Below, one piece after another: positions 62,792-64,000 of a DNA stretch of 64,000 bases. The first letter of the stretch is position 1. Every line of letters begins with the position of its first letter. The notes under the pieces were generated by a model. The model was given only the letters and a program-made list of their open reading frames with translations, searched no databases and was not told the origin of the DNA. The position numbers were made by a program, and so were the translations under genes. Source of the stretch: Halolactibacillus halophilus (GTDB lineage Bacteria; Bacillota; Bacilli; Bacillales; Amphibacillaceae); the NCBI RefSeq assembly GCF_900115605.1, contig NZ_FOXC01000002.1:141626-205625 (forward strand). Direction: 5' to 3'.

Positions 62792-63199
62792 GTATACTCA
62801 CCCTCTCTTTTTTAATGGTCTAATATAAAGATGTCACTACCGGAACTGTTGAACCCACACGAATAGCCTTCTTACAGAATCATGGTAATCTCATGAGACT
62901 TAATATCGATTGATGGGTAACATCTATGGTACACACCTATAATTGTTTTTTCAGTCACACTGCCTGGTGATAACACAGTTACTGATTCCGGGCGTAGAGC
63001 GAAAAATCGCGTGATTTTGCGCATACAAGAAGCAACTATCAATCCAGTCGCACCGATCCCTGTAATTGCTTTATCCCACTTTAGACACCTTACTTTTGTC
63101 ATCTACCATCATTACCAATATAGCTTACACCCCTTCATTCGTCAAAGGATTTTCTTTTGCTTTTAAAATCCCTTCACCAACACCAGTTATTATACAACC
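62792..63199. other. Region between DUF3397 gene and TnpB right end
   Basis: About 400 bp. A minus-strand reading frame of 76 codons (62872-63102) exists but has no good ribosome binding site and I recognise no family. A hairpin with arms GCGAAAAATC and GATTTTGCGC (62999-63022, one mismatch) lies inside it. Possibly remnant coding sequence. Confidence 0.45.
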
Positions 63200-63295
63200 A
63201 AATTGAACTACCCCCACCTAACATTCTCACGAATGTTTGAGGAAGGGGATTCCGTAAGGACACCCTAAAGGCGACCCATGCTCGTTCAACTAAGC
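63183..63295 (-). ncRNA. Putative omega RNA / right end downstream of tnpB
   Basis: Minus strand after the tnpB stop: a GC-rich structured stretch ending in a long hairpin. Its core is AACATTC / GAATGTT (63220-63226, 63231-63237), flanked by CCCC (63244-63247) and GGGG (63211-63215). The sequence TTCAA follows at 63203-63207, like the TCAA right-end cleavage site of IS200/IS605 elements. A guide would then be the next 20 nt (63183-63202). Inferred by analogy with TnpB systems. Confidence 0.55.
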
Positions 63296-64000
63296 ATAGG
63301 TTTTTCTACTTTCCAACCGCCGCAAACCTATTTTCTCAACATCTATTAAAGCATGTTGGGGAAATAGTGCGCTCCAGGAGCACAACTTACTTGGGTCGAA
63401 TCGTTCTGTCTGATAGAACGTATAGGTTCTGACAAAAGACAGGGTACGCGTCAAATACGCCCAGTGCGCCCAATGATGTAGACCTTGTTTCTGCTCTGGA
63501 ACAAGTGAATACAATACCGGTGGGAGTTTTTCTTTAAAGCCCATTGCCCGACGGGCAATGACATAAGCGGCTGCCATGTGAATGGACACACCGAGTCGCT
63601 TCATATATTTCATCTTGCCAATTTGACTGGTATAAGCGGGGTTAACAACGTAGACAGCCACCCCCATTTTTTCAGCTCTTGATTTAATCGCTAGGATCAT
63701 TTTCTGATAAGCAAACTGACTCATTTGGCGATTGGCTTTCCTATTTCCATAAGGACGCGACACTTTGGACCGCGTTGTATCCAATTTTTCAATCGCGAGT
63801 GGTTTATGATGTTTAACGGCATAGTCAACGAGGGCAATAACCTCTGCTTCGATGATTTTCGCCCTCTGTCCACTGGTTTTACCCTCTAAGTTAAACGGAA
63901 GGGTAAAGGCATCCACACATTGACCTATGGCGTTGATATTGGCGACGGCGATATGATTCACATTCAAATCAACACCAACCATACCCGTTGATGTTGAGGT
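63290..64000 (-). CDS. TnpB-family protein of an IS200/IS605-type element, 3' part (runs off the right edge)
   Basis: RuvC-like RNA-guided nuclease family. The reading frame is open to the window end, so the N-terminal region is missing from view (236 codons seen). First RuvC acidic motif in MVGVDLNVNHIAVANI, second in PLAIEKLDTTRSK. Then NPAYTSQIGKMKYMKRLGVSIHMAAAYVIARRAMG, in two parts, where the usual third Asp appears replaced by His. No CxxC zinc ribbon is seen. The C-terminal SRKTYA is typical of one TnpB-related clade. No tnpA seen. May be inactive or an accessory type. Confidence 0.8.
   Translation of the reverse strand, partial: TSTSTGMVGVDLNVNHIAVANINAIGQCVDAFTLPFNLEGKTSGQRAKIIEAEVIALVDYAVKHHKPLAIEKLDTTRSKVSRPYGNRKANRQMSQFAYQKMILAIKSRAEKMGVAVYVVNPAYTSQIGKMKYMKRLGVSIHMAAAYVIARRAMGFKEKLPPVLYSLVPEQKQGLHHWAHWAYLTRTLSFVRTYTFYQTERFDPSKLCSWSALFPQHALIDVEKIGLRRLESRKTYA

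Noticed and set aside
62872..63102. 76-codon minus-strand frame between DUF3397 and tnpB
   Set aside because: No good ribosome binding site, Cys- and Arg-rich without recognisable motif; kept only as part of the spacer description because a decayed gene cannot be excluded.

Overview
This window is a core-genome segment of a low-GC Gram-positive bacterium of the Bacillaceae type. Gene content and order follow the Bacillus subtilis region from mraZ to smc almost gene for gene. Reading the main (minus) strand from right to left it runs: mraZ-rsmH-ftsL-pbpB, murE-murF-mraY-murD, divIB-ylxW-ylxX-sbp, ftsA-ftsZ, pgeF-ylmE-sepF-ylmG-ylmH-divIVA, ileS, lspA-rluD, the pyr operon, remA-gmk-rpoZ-coaBC-priA-fmt-rsmB-prpC-prkC-rsgA-rpe-thiN, yloU-fakA-sdaAB-sdaAA-recG, fapR-plsX-fabD-fabG-acpP, rnc and the start of smc. 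Every sporulation gene that B. subtilis carries in these intervals is absent: spoVM, spoIIGA, sigE, sigG, spoVE and spoVD. This points to a lineage that has lost endospore formation; I cannot name the species. MurE has the DNPR motif of meso-diaminopimelate ligases.

Right part (about 42.5-64 kb): cell wall and division. The dcw cluster lacks ftsW/spoVE, murG and murB between murD and divIB, and is cut by terminators into mraZ to pbpB, murE to murD, divIB to sbp, and ftsA-ftsZ. A row of three GTGG repeats exactly 10 bp apart precedes mraZ (MraZ box). At the extreme right lie a DUF3397 membrane protein and the 3' part of a TnpB-family gene with a structured downstream RNA/right end. ileS carries a T-box with a consensus promoter. 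Middle (26.4-38.3 kb): a complete UMP biosynthesis operon pyrR-P-B-C-carA-carB-K-D-F-E with two clear PyrR attenuators instead of the three of B. subtilis. rqcH (plus strand) converges on it.

Left part (1-26 kb): translation quality control, replication restart, coenzyme A, the PrkC/PrpC signalling pair, serine dehydratase, and membrane-lipid genes led by fapR behind a FapR operator. rpmB and a DUF1128 gene are on the plus strand; the latter sits in the usually tight rnc-smc junction. No tRNA, rRNA or CRISPR array was seen. Points that stand out: the modified third RuvC motif of the TnpB-like protein, a terminator-containing leader ahead of murE, a near-perfect palindrome between ylmH and divIVA, a structured repeat-like spacer where sigE/sigG would be, and a D97E change in the RqcH DR motif.
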